A stretch of DNA of 27,742 bases, taken from NCBI GenBank assembly GCA_020632695.1, contig JACKFB010000032.1, forward strand, positions 1 through 27,742. Direction: 5' to 3'. Below the pieces are notes generated by a model, which was given only the letters and a program-made list of their open reading frames with translations, had not been told where the DNA came from and searched no databases. Made by a program: the position numbers and the translations under genes. The DNA is from Deltaproteobacteria bacterium. Lineage in GTDB: Bacteria; Myxococcota_A; UBA9042; PHBI01; JACKFB01. Below, in pieces: positions 15,936-23,860 of this stretch. How positions within the stretch are numbered: the first letter of the stretch is position 1; each line of letters opens with the position of its first letter.

Positions 15936-16844
15936 TCAGCGGGGGGGCGGTGGGGCGAGGAAGTCGAGCACGGTCGCGGCGGTGCGTTCGGGCGACTCGA
16001 GGGTGATGTCGTGGCCGAGCTCGCTCAGGGTGATGTGGTGGGCGTGGGGGAGGCGGGCTGCCATGGCGCGCTGGTCGTCGAGCGGGATGAGGCCGTCCGC
16101 CTCGCCGCTCAGGACCAGGGTGTGGGTCTCGAGGTCGGCGAGCTCTGAGCGGGTGTCGTGGGCGGCGGCCGCGGCGGTCAGCCAGAGAAGGTCGCCCTTC
16201 GAGCGCGGGTGGGCGCGGGCGGCGTGTTCGGCTTGGGCCTCGACCTCCGGCGAGGCGGCCGGGCCGTCGTCGAGGACCTCGGCGGTCAGGCAGGCCATGG
16301 CGTCGCCTTCGGGGAGCAGCAGGCAGCGGGCCATCGCCAGCTCGCGCAGCCCGGCTCCGGCCAGCGCGCGCAGGCCCAGGTCGGTGGTCGATGCCAGCAC
16401 GAGGCGGCCGATGCGATCCGGGGCCTCCAGCGCCATCCACTGGGCCACCATGCCGCCCAGCGAGATGCCGAACAGGTCGGCCCGGCCGAGACCCTCCTCA
16501 TCCCAGAGCTCGAGGGCTGCCCGCGCCAGCGTGCGCGTCGAAGGCGCGCCCACCGGCGACGGCGCGTCACCGAAGCCCGGCGGCTCGAGCACGGTGACCT
16601 CGAGGCTCGAGCTCAGCGCGGCGACGAAGGGGGCGAGCAGCTCCTCGGAGCCCCCCAGCGCCGGGATGAGCACCAGCGGCCGCCGCGGGTGTTCCCGTGT
16701 CCTCCCGTCGCGCGCCTGGCTCATGCCCTTCCACGGGCCCGAGCGCGTGGCCTTCTCGCACGCGGCAAGCGCCTGCAGCACGCGTGGCTCTGACAGGACT
16801 TCGCTGGCGCCTCGCTCGGTCTGGACATCGGGACCCCCTGTCAC
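15936..16844 (-). CDS. Alpha/beta hydrolase
   Basis: This 302-residue alpha/beta-hydrolase fold protein is probably an esterase, lipase-like enzyme or thioesterase acting in the cytoplasm. GTG 16844 is chosen because it overlaps the stop of the upstream acyltransferase gene (GTGA on the minus strand); an internal Met at residue 41 is an alternative start nearer the conserved core. The catalytic triad is visible: S128 in the nucleophile elbow GISLGG, D250 in SGEADGLIP and H278 in ELGHD. The oxyanion region follows the first beta strand (LIPALGG). A helical cap lies between about 160 and 235. Coupling to a PlsC-type acyltransferase suggests a lipid or acyl-chain role, but the substrate cannot be read from the sequence. 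Confidence 0.88.
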   Translation of the reverse strand: MTGGPDVQTERGASEVLSEPRVLQALAACEKATRSGPWKGMSQARDGRTREHPRRPLVLIPALGGSEELLAPFVAALSSSLEVTVLEPPGFGDAPSPVGAPSTRTLARAALELWDEEGLGRADLFGISLGGMVAQWMALEAPDRIGRLVLASTTDLGLRALAGAGLRELAMARCLLLPEGDAMACLTAEVLDDGPAASPEVEAQAEHAARAHPRSKGDLLWLTAAAAAHDTRSELADLETHTLVLSGEADGLIPLDDQRAMAARLPHAHHITLSELGHDITLESPERTAATVLDFLAPPPPR

Positions 16845-17695
16845 CGGCGCCGCCGCATCGCGTTCATCGCCGCCTGCATCGCAGCTACCACACGGTCACG
16901 AGCGTGTTCGGCGGGCTCGTCGGGGGCGACGCGCATCGGCGGCAGCACGCGCAGGCGCACCGGCAGCGGCAGCGGCAGATAGGGCACCCACGGCCCGGCG
17001 CCGATGCCCCAGGGAAGTGCCAGCGCCAGCGGAAAGCGACGAATGCGGCTCCATCGGGTCAGCCCCAGGGCGCGGGCCAGCCACTCGCCCTCGTGGAAGA
17101 TGATGGCGCTGCGATGGGCCCCCGAGGCGACGATGGGCACGATCGGCACCCCCGCCTCGCGGGCGATGCGGATGAACCCGGTGCGCGGCCCGAATACCAC
17201 CTCGTGACGCCGCCAGAAGCTCCGGTAGGCGTCTAGGTCCCCGCCCGGGTAGACCAGCACGTGTCCCCCCGAGCTCAAGGCACGCCGCGCGTTGTCCGGG
17301 TGCGCGCGCAACGCGCCCAGCCGCTGAAGCACGCGCCCCAGCGGGGTGACCCGCCGCATCGCGAAGTCGTGCGCCATGGCGAAGAGCGGCGTCTCGGGCC
17401 CCAGCGCGCGCCACAAGAGACTCATCGTGCACGCGAGGTCCGGTCCCATGATGCCGCCGTTGTGGTTTCCGACGAAGAGCGCCGGCTCGCGAGGGACGTG
17501 CTCCGCCCCGCCGACCTGCCTGCGCAGATAGCGGCAGGCCAGCCACTCGAGCGCCGGCAGCAGCGCCGCCACGAGCGCGGGATCCCGCCGGTCGAGCCGG
17601 CTCGGCTCCAGAGGCGCCCGGACCAGGAACGCCTCGCGGAGCGCTCGCGAGAGCCGCGCGAGGTCAGCTTCTTCTGGTGCGACCCGGGCATCCAT
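16841..17695 (-). CDS. PlsC-type lysophospholipid acyltransferase family protein
   Basis: This 284-residue membrane-associated acyltransferase is likely to acylate a lysophospholipid or similar acceptor. The start is ATG 17695. The frame is open to 17827, but that extension would overlap the pilin gene. The catalytic block reads FVGNHNGGIMGPD, with H78 and D86. Its spacing differs from the canonical H-x4-D and resembles variant families with an NH-GG motif. Further blocks are LVYPGGDLDAYRS in place of the usual FPEG, and VPIVPIVASGAHRS. The C-terminus is Arg-rich. It forms a two-gene unit with the downstream alpha/beta hydrolase through a 4-base overlap. A wax-ester or storage-lipid role is possible but unproven. 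Confidence 0.85.
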   Translation of the reverse strand: MDARVAPEEADLARLSRALREAFLVRAPLEPSRLDRRDPALVAALLPALEWLACRYLRRQVGGAEHVPREPALFVGNHNGGIMGPDLACTMSLLWRALGPETPLFAMAHDFAMRRVTPLGRVLQRLGALRAHPDNARRALSSGGHVLVYPGGDLDAYRSFWRRHEVVFGPRTGFIRIAREAGVPIVPIVASGAHRSAIIFHEGEWLARALGLTRWSRIRRFPLALALPWGIGAGPWVPYLPLPLPVRLRVLPPMRVAPDEPAEHARDRVVAAMQAAMNAMRRRR

Positions 17696-17752
17696 GGGAC
17701 CAGGATGCTGCGCCTCGCAGCGCGTGTCACGGTGGAGGCAGGCCCGCCCGCC

Positions 17753-17776
17753 GCGCGCTCCCGCCGGGAGGCGCGC
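17753..17776 (-). terminator. Strong hairpin at the pilin stop codon
   Basis: GCGCG-CTCCC (17753-17762) pairs with GGGAG and CGCGC (17766-17776) around a GCC loop, with one bulged G, giving a ten-base-pair stem right after the pilin coding sequence. A second stem, GCTGCG-CCT-CGCAGC, follows at 17707-17721. There is no T-run. These may terminate or attenuate transcription before the acyltransferase-hydrolase pair. Confidence 0.45.
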
Positions 17777-18369
17777 TACTCGATCTCCTTCTCGATATAG
17801 AAGGCCGAGGAGCCCAGGATGCTGCACTCCGCCTGGGTGGCCGCGGTGTCGCCGAAGGCCATCCGCTGGAAGGTCGACTGGATGCCGTCGCAGTCCAGGT
17901 CGCCGTGCGCGCTCGCGATCAGCTCGGCGCCGGCAAGCTCGCCCCCCGAGTCGAAGGCGTACACGTAGTAGTGTTCATCGGTCATCTGGAAGCTCAAGGC
18001 CTCCCACACCGGAGTGCTCCAGACCGCCGGGTCGGCGTCGCAGCGCTCGTCCCCGTTTGCGTCGTGGCCGCCCAACCCGTTCGAAGAGCAGCAGGTCCCC
18101 TCGACCGGCGTCGGCCCCTGGTTCGCCGGGAAGCGGCAGCCCACCTTGGCGCCCGCCGCGTTCACGCGCGGTGAGGTGTAGTAGAGCGCGGCGCCCTTGT
18201 AGATCTTGTCGAGCTGCTCGAGCGCCTCGGTCGCGCGCGCCCGTCGCATGAACTTCAGGAAGCTGGTCACCGCCACCGTCGCCAGGATGGCGATGATGGC
18301 GACCGTCACCATCAGCTCGACGAGGGTGAAGCCGGCGCGCGACGGACCAGTGCGAGGGTGGAGTTCCAC
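17776..18369 (-). CDS. Type IV pilin-like protein (major-pilin/pseudopilin class)
   Basis: The prepilin is 197 residues when started at GTG 18369, which has a near-perfect GGAGGTGA ribosome-binding sequence five bases away and yields a short leader. ATG 18408 in the same frame is the alternative. The class III signal is clear: SRAG|FTLVELMV, with cleavage after Gly and Glu at position 5, followed by a hydrophobic helix (IIAILATVAVTSFLKFM). The mature domain has several Cys residues and a D-A-N-G-D-E-R-C-D-A-D segment that resembles a calcium-binding loop. By family it would be assembled by a type IV pilus or type II secretion machine in the envelope. No assembly genes are nearby, so it is an orphan (pseudo)pilin. 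Confidence 0.88.
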   Translation of the reverse strand: MELHPRTGPSRAGFTLVELMVTVAIIAILATVAVTSFLKFMRRARATEALEQLDKIYKGAALYYTSPRVNAAGAKVGCRFPANQGPTPVEGTCCSSNGLGGHDANGDERCDADPAVWSTPVWEALSFQMTDEHYYVYAFDSGGELAGAELIASAHGDLDCDGIQSTFQRMAFGDTAATQAECSILGSSAFYIEKEIE

Positions 18370-18392
18370 ACTCACCTCCGGACACAGGACTT

Positions 18393-18413
18393 GTAAGGAT
18401 GGCGACATCCTAC
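18393..18413. promoter_or_regulatory. Imperfect palindrome upstream of the pilin gene
   Basis: AGGATG-GCGA-CATCCT (18396-18411) is a perfect 6-bp inverted repeat. It extends to GT and AC on the outside with one bulged A. It sits just 5' of the chosen pilin start and covers the alternative ATG, so it could be an operator or a leader hairpin. Confidence 0.35.
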
Positions 18414-18436
18414 GTCCCGAATCGCCCCTCGCCAAG

Positions 18437-18459
18437 GAGCGCGCGCTTGCCCGGCGCTC
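18437..18459 (-). terminator. Possible hairpin at the AAA+ ATPase stop codon
   Basis: GAGCGC (18437-18442) and GCGCTC (18454-18459) are inverted repeats around an 11-base loop, overlapping the last codon region of the ATPase gene. It would mark the end of the four-gene operon, but it lacks a T-run. Confidence 0.3.
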
Positions 18460-20479
18460 AGTCTTCCAGGCGGATGGGCAGCCGGCCGAGCTGCATCATC
18501 TCGCGGTTCACCGCCGCGGCGGCCAGCTCCGTCGTGAGCACGTCCCCGTTCGCCGCCGCCAGGGCCGCCATCCGCATCATGATGTTGCGGATGAGCCCGC
18601 CGGTGACCTCGACCTTCTCGGCCAGCCAGTCCCAGTCCAGGTCCGCGTCGATGGTCACACCCTCGGGCAGCATCTTCCGGAAGAGCCGGGCCCGCTGCTC
18701 GACGTCGGGCGGCGGGATGGTGAAGCGATAGCTGAAGCGCCGCGTGCTCGCCTCGTCCAGCCCCGACTCCCGGTTGGTCGTGGCCACGCTGATGATGTCG
18801 TACTGCTCCATGAGCTGCAGCACGACGTTCACCGCCAGGTTGCCGAAGCGGTCGTTGGCCTGCTTCACGTCGGTGCGCTGGGCCAGCAGCGCGTCAGCCT
18901 CGTCCAGCAGCAGCAGCGACTGCGAACGCTCGGCCAGCGCGAACACGCGCACCAGGTGCTTCTCGGTCTCGCCGACGTAGCGCGAGAAGACCTGGTCCAG
19001 GTTGACCTGCAGCGTCTCCCGATCGAGCGCCTTGCCCATCAGCGTCGCCAGCGTCGTCTTGCCCGTCCCCGGCTCGCCGGCCAGCAGGATGTGGAAGCCG
19101 CCCTTGCCCCAGCGGCGCATCCCGTAGCGCCCGAGCACCGTCTCGCGATGACGCGCCGAGGTGATGACCTCGTCGATCTGCGTGCGCAGGTCGTCGGGCA
19201 GCACCAGGTCGTCCCAGCCCAGGTCGGTGACCACCGGGCGCGCCAGCATGCCCGTGTCCTTGCGCAGCCCCTCGCGCGCCTCACCGAGCAGCGACTCGAC
19301 CGAGGCTCCCAGCCCGGCCCGGTGACGCGCCTCCACCCGCTCCGAGACCCGGCGGATGCCCCGCACCGTGAGCGGGAAGCGCCGGGCCATCACCGCCGGC
19401 TCGAGGGCGACGCCGAGCCGGTCGCTGCTCTCGTCCCACGCGCGCTCCTGCACCGGCAGGTCGGACTCGGGCGTGACCACGCGCAGGCTGGGGTGGCGCG
19501 ACGTACCCCACCGCCACGCGTCGTGCGGTCCGACGCTGGCCGCGGCCGGCGCCCCGTAGGCCTCGAGCCGGTCCGCGAGCAGCCGCCGCTCCCGCCAGCT
19601 CGGCCGCGAGCTGGCCTCCGACGGCCGCGCCGCGCCCTCCTCGGTCACGTCGCGCACCACCGGCGCCCCGTGGGCGTCGCGCCCGTCGCCCAGCTCGAAC
19701 CACGGCAGCGCCCCGTGGGCCAGCGCGAAGCCCAGCGTGGTCTCGACCACCGCGCCGAACACCGCCTCGTCCCCGCTCAGCAGGGTCAGGTCGGCCACCA
19801 GCAGCGGCCGCCCGGCCATCACCCGCCCCAGCTGCTTCCGGCCGGCACCCCGCTCGCCCTCGAACACCACGGTGCACGGGTCCGCGCCCGCCGCGAGATG
19901 AGCGCTGACGGTGCTGCGCAGCCCCTCATCGATCTGCGGCAGCGGCAGCTCGGGCTCGGCCATCCAGAACCCCAGCGGGCGCAGCAGCTCCGGCAGCTCG
20001 CGCGAGAGCCCGGCGAACGCCCGCAGCGCCCAGTCCGACACGCTCAACCGCCGCTCGTCCAGCGGCGCCCCCAGGTCGAGCAGGTCGATGAGACCGAGCA
20101 GACGCAGGCGCCCGTGGCCGCGCAGCGCCTCATGCAGCTCCAGGGTGCCCCAGGTCGGCTCCAACATGAGCGCCAGGATCGAGACGGTCGGCGTGGTGCG
20201 CCCGTAGGTGCCCAGCAGCTCGCCCACCTGCATGGCCAGGCCGCGCTCGGTCCGCAGCGCCGCCAGCGTCGCGAAGACCTCGGTCTCCAGCGCCGAGAGC
20301 CCCAACCGCCGGGCCCACTCCCGGAGCGGCTCGGGCGCCGGCGCACCGCGCAGCTCGCGCAGCGCGCTCTCGACCTCGAGCGGCGACGCCACCTTCTTCC
20401 GGTGGGACCACACGCGCTTGAGGCGGAGCTCCGCGGCCTGGCGCGCGATGGCGAGGGCGTCGTCGAGCCGCTGGGTCAC
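18458..20479 (-). CDS. Two-module AAA+ ATPase resembling eCIS-associated (Afp15/Pvc15-like) ATPases
   Basis: The 673-residue cytoplasmic ATPase starts at GTG 20479, overlapping the upstream CpXC gene stop (GTGA). Residues of about 45-170 form a helical, winged-helix-like N-terminal region containing LGLSALETEVFATLAALRTE, a pattern typical of this class. A first nucleotide-binding module around 200-400 is degenerate: its P-loop reads GERGAGRKQL (208-217) and no matching Walker B acidic pair is evident. The second module is intact, with Walker A GEPGTGKTT (K474), Walker B LLLLDEAD (D526-E527), the sensor segment ATTNRESGLDEA and an RRF arginine finger region. ATPases of this architecture are found beside contractile injection particles, where they are thought to aid assembly or cargo loading, but they also occur elsewhere. 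No injection-system structural genes are in the window. Confidence 0.85.
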   Translation of the reverse strand: MTQRLDDALAIARQAAELRLKRVWSHRKKVASPLEVESALRELRGAPAPEPLREWARRLGLSALETEVFATLAALRTERGLAMQVGELLGTYGRTTPTVSILALMLEPTWGTLELHEALRGHGRLRLLGLIDLLDLGAPLDERRLSVSDWALRAFAGLSRELPELLRPLGFWMAEPELPLPQIDEGLRSTVSAHLAAGADPCTVVFEGERGAGRKQLGRVMAGRPLLVADLTLLSGDEAVFGAVVETTLGFALAHGALPWFELGDGRDAHGAPVVRDVTEEGAARPSEASSRPSWRERRLLADRLEAYGAPAAASVGPHDAWRWGTSRHPSLRVVTPESDLPVQERAWDESSDRLGVALEPAVMARRFPLTVRGIRRVSERVEARHRAGLGASVESLLGEAREGLRKDTGMLARPVVTDLGWDDLVLPDDLRTQIDEVITSARHRETVLGRYGMRRWGKGGFHILLAGEPGTGKTTLATLMGKALDRETLQVNLDQVFSRYVGETEKHLVRVFALAERSQSLLLLDEADALLAQRTDVKQANDRFGNLAVNVVLQLMEQYDIISVATTNRESGLDEASTRRFSYRFTIPPPDVEQRARLFRKMLPEGVTIDADLDWDWLAEKVEVTGGLIRNIMMRMAALAAANGDVLTTELAAAAVNREMMQLGRLPIRLED

Positions 20480-21240
20480 CGGAGCGGGTCCCCGACGGCG
20501 GCCACCCGCGCCTCGGCCAGCAGCTCGGCCAGCGCGTCCGCGTCGCCCCCGTCGAAGAGGATGCGCCCGATGTCCACGTAGCTGCCTGCGCCGAGCTGGG
20601 CGCGCGCGTCGCCCCAGGCGTCCTCGAGCACCGCGTCGTAGCGCCCGCGCTCCACCACCAGCACCGAGACCCCGCCCGGCCGCTCGAGGTCCCCCTCGAC
20701 CCCGTCGCGCACCGCTCGGAATCGCAGCGCCTCGGCGTCGGCCTCGACGAAGCGGGGCCGCGCGCGCGGCGTCACCGCCAGCTCGGGCATGCCCCGCATC
20801 AGGTCCAGCTTGAGCGCCTCGATCGCGACGTCATCGAGTCCGTGCTCGGCGATGGCCAGCTTCTCCCGCAACGCGTCCAGGCCGAACACCGTCCGTCGCC
20901 ACAGCCCCTCTCGCAGTTCCGCCACCACCGCCGCCGCGTACACGATCATCGTGTCCCGGTAGTTCCTCTCGGCCTCGGCCTCCCAACCGCGCCACGAGGC
21001 CTCCCACACCGCCGGGTACATGGTCACCCAACGCCGCTGGTCGAAGTCGATGAAGGCCATCGGCTCGTCGACCTCGTGCTCCTGGTGGCACGCCGGGCAG
21101 GTGAAGACCTGGAAGGTGCCGTCGCGGATGTCGCCCACCACTTCGGGGATGCGTGGGCCGTTGATCGACGTGGCGATGGTGCGCTCGGTGACGGACCGGC
21201 AGTGCGGGCAGGTCACCGGCGTATCGACGAAGGTCGACAC
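20476..21240 (-). CDS. CpXC-domain zinc-ribbon protein
   Basis: This 254-residue cytoplasmic protein starts at GTG 21240, three bases after the lipoprotein stop. Four cysteines form two knuckles, C11-P-H-C14 and C48-P-A-C51, in a VTCPHC and FTCPAC context. This is the CpXC domain pattern and probably binds one zinc ion. After a WVTMYPAVWEASW segment the rest is mostly helical, with no recognised fold. Its stop overlaps the AAA+ ATPase start, so the two are almost certainly co-translated and may act together as adaptor and ATPase; that partnership is an inference. The biochemical role of CpXC proteins is not established. Confidence 0.75.
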   Translation of the reverse strand: MSTFVDTPVTCPHCRSVTERTIATSINGPRIPEVVGDIRDGTFQVFTCPACHQEHEVDEPMAFIDFDQRRWVTMYPAVWEASWRGWEAEAERNYRDTMIVYAAAVVAELREGLWRRTVFGLDALREKLAIAEHGLDDVAIEALKLDLMRGMPELAVTPRARPRFVEADAEALRFRAVRDGVEGDLERPGGVSVLVVERGRYDAVLEDAWGDARAQLGAGSYVDIGRILFDGGDADALAELLAEARVAAVGDPLR

Positions 21241-21243
21241 CGC

Positions 21244-21918
21244 CTAGTCCTCGTCGTCGTCGTCGTCCGTGATCTCCCAGATGTCGTCCTGGGTCATGCT
21301 GACCTGACCCGTCGACGAGACCGTCAGCCGCGTACGCCACAGCGGCGGCTCGCCACACTCCACCCAGTACTCGTAGACGCGGCTCCCGTCCGCCTCCTTG
21401 CTCACCTGAGGCAGCGTCACGTGCCGCGCCCACTCGGGCTTCCCGATGCCGTCCAGCCTGGCCTGGCTGTCCACCGGGTAGGTGGGCTCACGCGTCCCCT
21501 CGAGGAAGCCCACCACCGTGGCGACCACGCCCGCCGGCGCGTCGGGCCCCAGCGCCTCCATCACCCGCTGGGTCGTGTCGTCGAGCTTGAAGTGCACCTC
21601 TCCCGACGGGGTCACGACCCCGGTGGCGTACCCGCCGCGCTCCGACTCGATCTCCGCCGAGAACACCGCCAGCCCGGGCACCCGCGCGCCCTCGAGCAGC
21701 GTCACCTCCACGTCCTGGTCGTCCAGCGCCGCGCGCACCGCCTTCGTCACCGCCTGCTCGTCCATCGACCGCTCCTCGTCGCCGCGGCTCGCGGCCTTCA
21801 CCGTGTCCTCGCCCGGACCGTCCGTCCGGTGCCGGCAGCCGCCGCATCCCGCGGCGAGCGCGGCCCCCAGCAACCCCCACGCCAGCGCCCTCGCGCCTCG
21901 GTGTCCGCGCCGCGTCAA
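21244..21918 (-). CDS. Lipoprotein of unknown function with acidic C-terminus
   Basis: This 224-residue predicted lipoprotein has a TTG start at 21918, five bases after the zincin stop. No ATG or GTG fits before the signal peptide. The leader has an Arg cluster, a hydrophobic run (LAWGLLGAALAAGC) and a lipobox LAAGC. The mature part begins CGGCRHRTDG and is then mixed alpha/beta, with GYATGVVTPSGEVHFKLDD and a WVECGEPPLWRTRLTVS segment. It ends in a run of aspartates and glutamates (DDDDDED). No family was recognised. Immediate linkage to the metallopeptidase and the envelope location make it a plausible immunity, inhibitor or docking partner for that protein, but nothing in the sequence proves this. 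Confidence 0.7.
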   Translation of the reverse strand: MTRRGHRGARALAWGLLGAALAAGCGGCRHRTDGPGEDTVKAASRGDEERSMDEQAVTKAVRAALDDQDVEVTLLEGARVPGLAVFSAEIESERGGYATGVVTPSGEVHFKLDDTTQRVMEALGPDAPAGVVATVVGFLEGTREPTYPVDSQARLDGIGKPEWARHVTLPQVSKEADGSRVYEYWVECGEPPLWRTRLTVSSTGQVSMTQDDIWEITDDDDDED

Positions 21919-21923
21919 CGCGC

Positions 21924-23681
21924 TCAGCCCTTCTTGCCCGGGTCGCCGCCGCCCGAGTCCGGCGTGGAATTCTCGACCTTCTCCGGCTCGACCGGAGCCG
22001 GCTCCTTCTTCTCCTGCGGCACGACGTTGGCGTCGAACCACGACTTGGTCGTCGGGTCGCGCGCCGCGAGCAGGGTGCCGATCTTGCCGTCGCCGTCGGG
22101 CTGGAAGTAGGTGGCGTACGCCTCGGCGAACCACTCGCCCGGCGCGCGGTGCTGGTAGGTCGACACCTTCCGGGCCAACGAGCTCCTGTCGTAGGACACC
22201 CAGGTCTTGCCGTAGCTCGCCTGATAGTGCCGCCCGCCCAGATCCACGCCCTGACCGGGCGCCTTGTACCAGGGGTTCTTGCCCGTGCCCGAGATCTCGG
22301 AGGTCGTCACCACCGGGTCGGCCAGCACCTTCGCCAGGTCGCCCGAGCTCAGCTCCGGCTTGTCGCCCTTGGCGATATCCAGCTTCTCGATGTTGGGCTT
22401 CGTGTCCTCCGGCTTGCCGTCCTTCATGGCCTTCAGGATGGCGCCCATGACCAGGGCCTTGTGCTCGGTCTTCAGCTTGGAGATCGCCCCGCCCGACGCG
22501 GCGACCATCGTCTCCACGAGCTGCAGCTTCGGCCGGCCGTGCTCCTCCCAGTTCCCGCCGCCCACGTTGCCCACCGTGTACGCGGAGCCGCCCACCTTCA
22601 CGTCCACCGCGTGACCGACCTCGTGGCGCACCACCTTGTCGAAACGCACGACCTTGTAGAGCGGGTCGCCTCGATCGGCGGCGCCGTTCTTGGCGTCGAT
22701 CTTGCGGGAGTCGTAGCCCATCGACGACTCCTTGTCCCGCTTGGAGTAGTAGCCGCCGGCCGAGCCGCCGGCCTGGTAGCGCGTCCAGTGCTCCAGCCAG
22801 GCGTTGCCGCGCACGTGCTCCTCGGGCAGGTCCTTCAGCACGGCCCAGCACCGCCGCAGCCCGGCCGCGTCCCAGTCGGCGCCCGTGTCGCTCGTCGACT
22901 TGGTCTGGCCCACCTTCACGCCGAATCGCACGTCGAAGAGCTTGTAGAGCGCGGCCAGATCCGAGTTCGGGGTCGCGTCGAAGAGCGCCTTCAGCAGCCC
23001 GTCGCCCAGGGTCCCCTTGCTGAGCAGGTCGGTCACCGCCTTGCGCTCGCCGTTGTTCAGCCCGCTCCACACCGTCGTCCGGCTGGTCGGGGTCTGCGTC
23101 TTGAGCAGCTCCAGCGCCTTGTCCGCGTGCCCGTCGCGGATCTCCTTCTGCACCTGCTGGAGCGGGTTGAGCGGCGGGGGCGTCACCGGCTTCGGCGACG
23201 ACTCCGGGGTCTTCTCCGGCGCCTGCTCCACCGTGGTCTCGGGCGTCGTGTTGACCTCGGGCGTCGTCTCGGGCGCCTTGGTCACCTCGGGCGTCGTCGG
23301 CGTCGACTCCACGGTGGTCGGCGAGCCGCCGCTGCTCTCCGGCTCCTTCACGGTCTCCGGCGACTGAACGGTCGTCTTCTTCCTGACCGCGACGACCTTG
23401 ACCTTCTTGACGACCTTCTCGACCACCTCCGGCTCAGGGTCCGGCTGCTCCTTCTTCTTCTTGCGAGTGAAGATGCTCTTGATCGTCTTCCAGACGTCCC
23501 GTTCGGGCTCCTCCAGGCACTCGTTCGCCAGCGCGTAGTCCGCGGCCAGCTCGATCTCCGGCCCGTCCATGTTCGGGACGAAAGGCTCGGGCTTCGTCTC
23601 CGGACCGGACTCCAGCCGGGTCGTCATCTCATCGTTGGTCTGGTCGCGCTGAAGACTCGGCGACTGATCGTAGTCGGGCAT
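21924..23681 (-). CDS. Zinc metallopeptidase (lethal-factor-like gluzincin pattern) with long disordered linker, candidate toxin/effector
   Basis: The 585-residue protein has no signal peptide. ATG 23681 is preceded by GAGGT at good spacing. Residues of about 1-75 are acidic and polar, 76-110 are Lys-rich, and about 115-185 are a Pro/Thr/Glu/Ser-rich low-complexity linker with repeated TTPE units. A helical region (about 190-300) leads to the peptidase. The active site is H353-E-V-G-H357 within VVRHEVGHAVD. The likely third zinc ligand is E520, in GEWFAEAYATYF, some 163 residues later. HExxH-A-D plus a FAEA-type glutamate is the pattern of the anthrax lethal-factor-like zincins. It heads an operon with a lipoprotein, a CpXC protein and an eCIS-like ATPase, which suggests a delivered effector. 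Its substrate is unknown, and an intracellular housekeeping peptidase is the alternative. Confidence 0.8.
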   Translation of the reverse strand: MPDYDQSPSLQRDQTNDEMTTRLESGPETKPEPFVPNMDGPEIELAADYALANECLEEPERDVWKTIKSIFTRKKKKEQPDPEPEVVEKVVKKVKVVAVRKKTTVQSPETVKEPESSGGSPTTVESTPTTPEVTKAPETTPEVNTTPETTVEQAPEKTPESSPKPVTPPPLNPLQQVQKEIRDGHADKALELLKTQTPTSRTTVWSGLNNGERKAVTDLLSKGTLGDGLLKALFDATPNSDLAALYKLFDVRFGVKVGQTKSTSDTGADWDAAGLRRCWAVLKDLPEEHVRGNAWLEHWTRYQAGGSAGGYYSKRDKESSMGYDSRKIDAKNGAADRGDPLYKVVRFDKVVRHEVGHAVDVKVGGSAYTVGNVGGGNWEEHGRPKLQLVETMVAASGGAISKLKTEHKALVMGAILKAMKDGKPEDTKPNIEKLDIAKGDKPELSSGDLAKVLADPVVTTSEISGTGKNPWYKAPGQGVDLGGRHYQASYGKTWVSYDRSSLARKVSTYQHRAPGEWFAEAYATYFQPDGDGKIGTLLAARDPTTKSWFDANVVPQEKKEPAPVEPEKVENSTPDSGGGDPGKKG

Positions 23682-23860
23682 CTCGACCTCATCGTTTCGA
23701 GCGCGACACGAGCGCCCCGGGATGTGCCGAGCAGCGCTCACTACCGCGCGAGTGGACAGGGACCGACCGCTCCCGAGTCCTCCGAGGATAGGGTCCCGCA
23801 CGTCGGAACGCAACGCCTCATCCGGTAGCTGGTTGCACGCCGCGCGCGCCGCAGCCCTCG

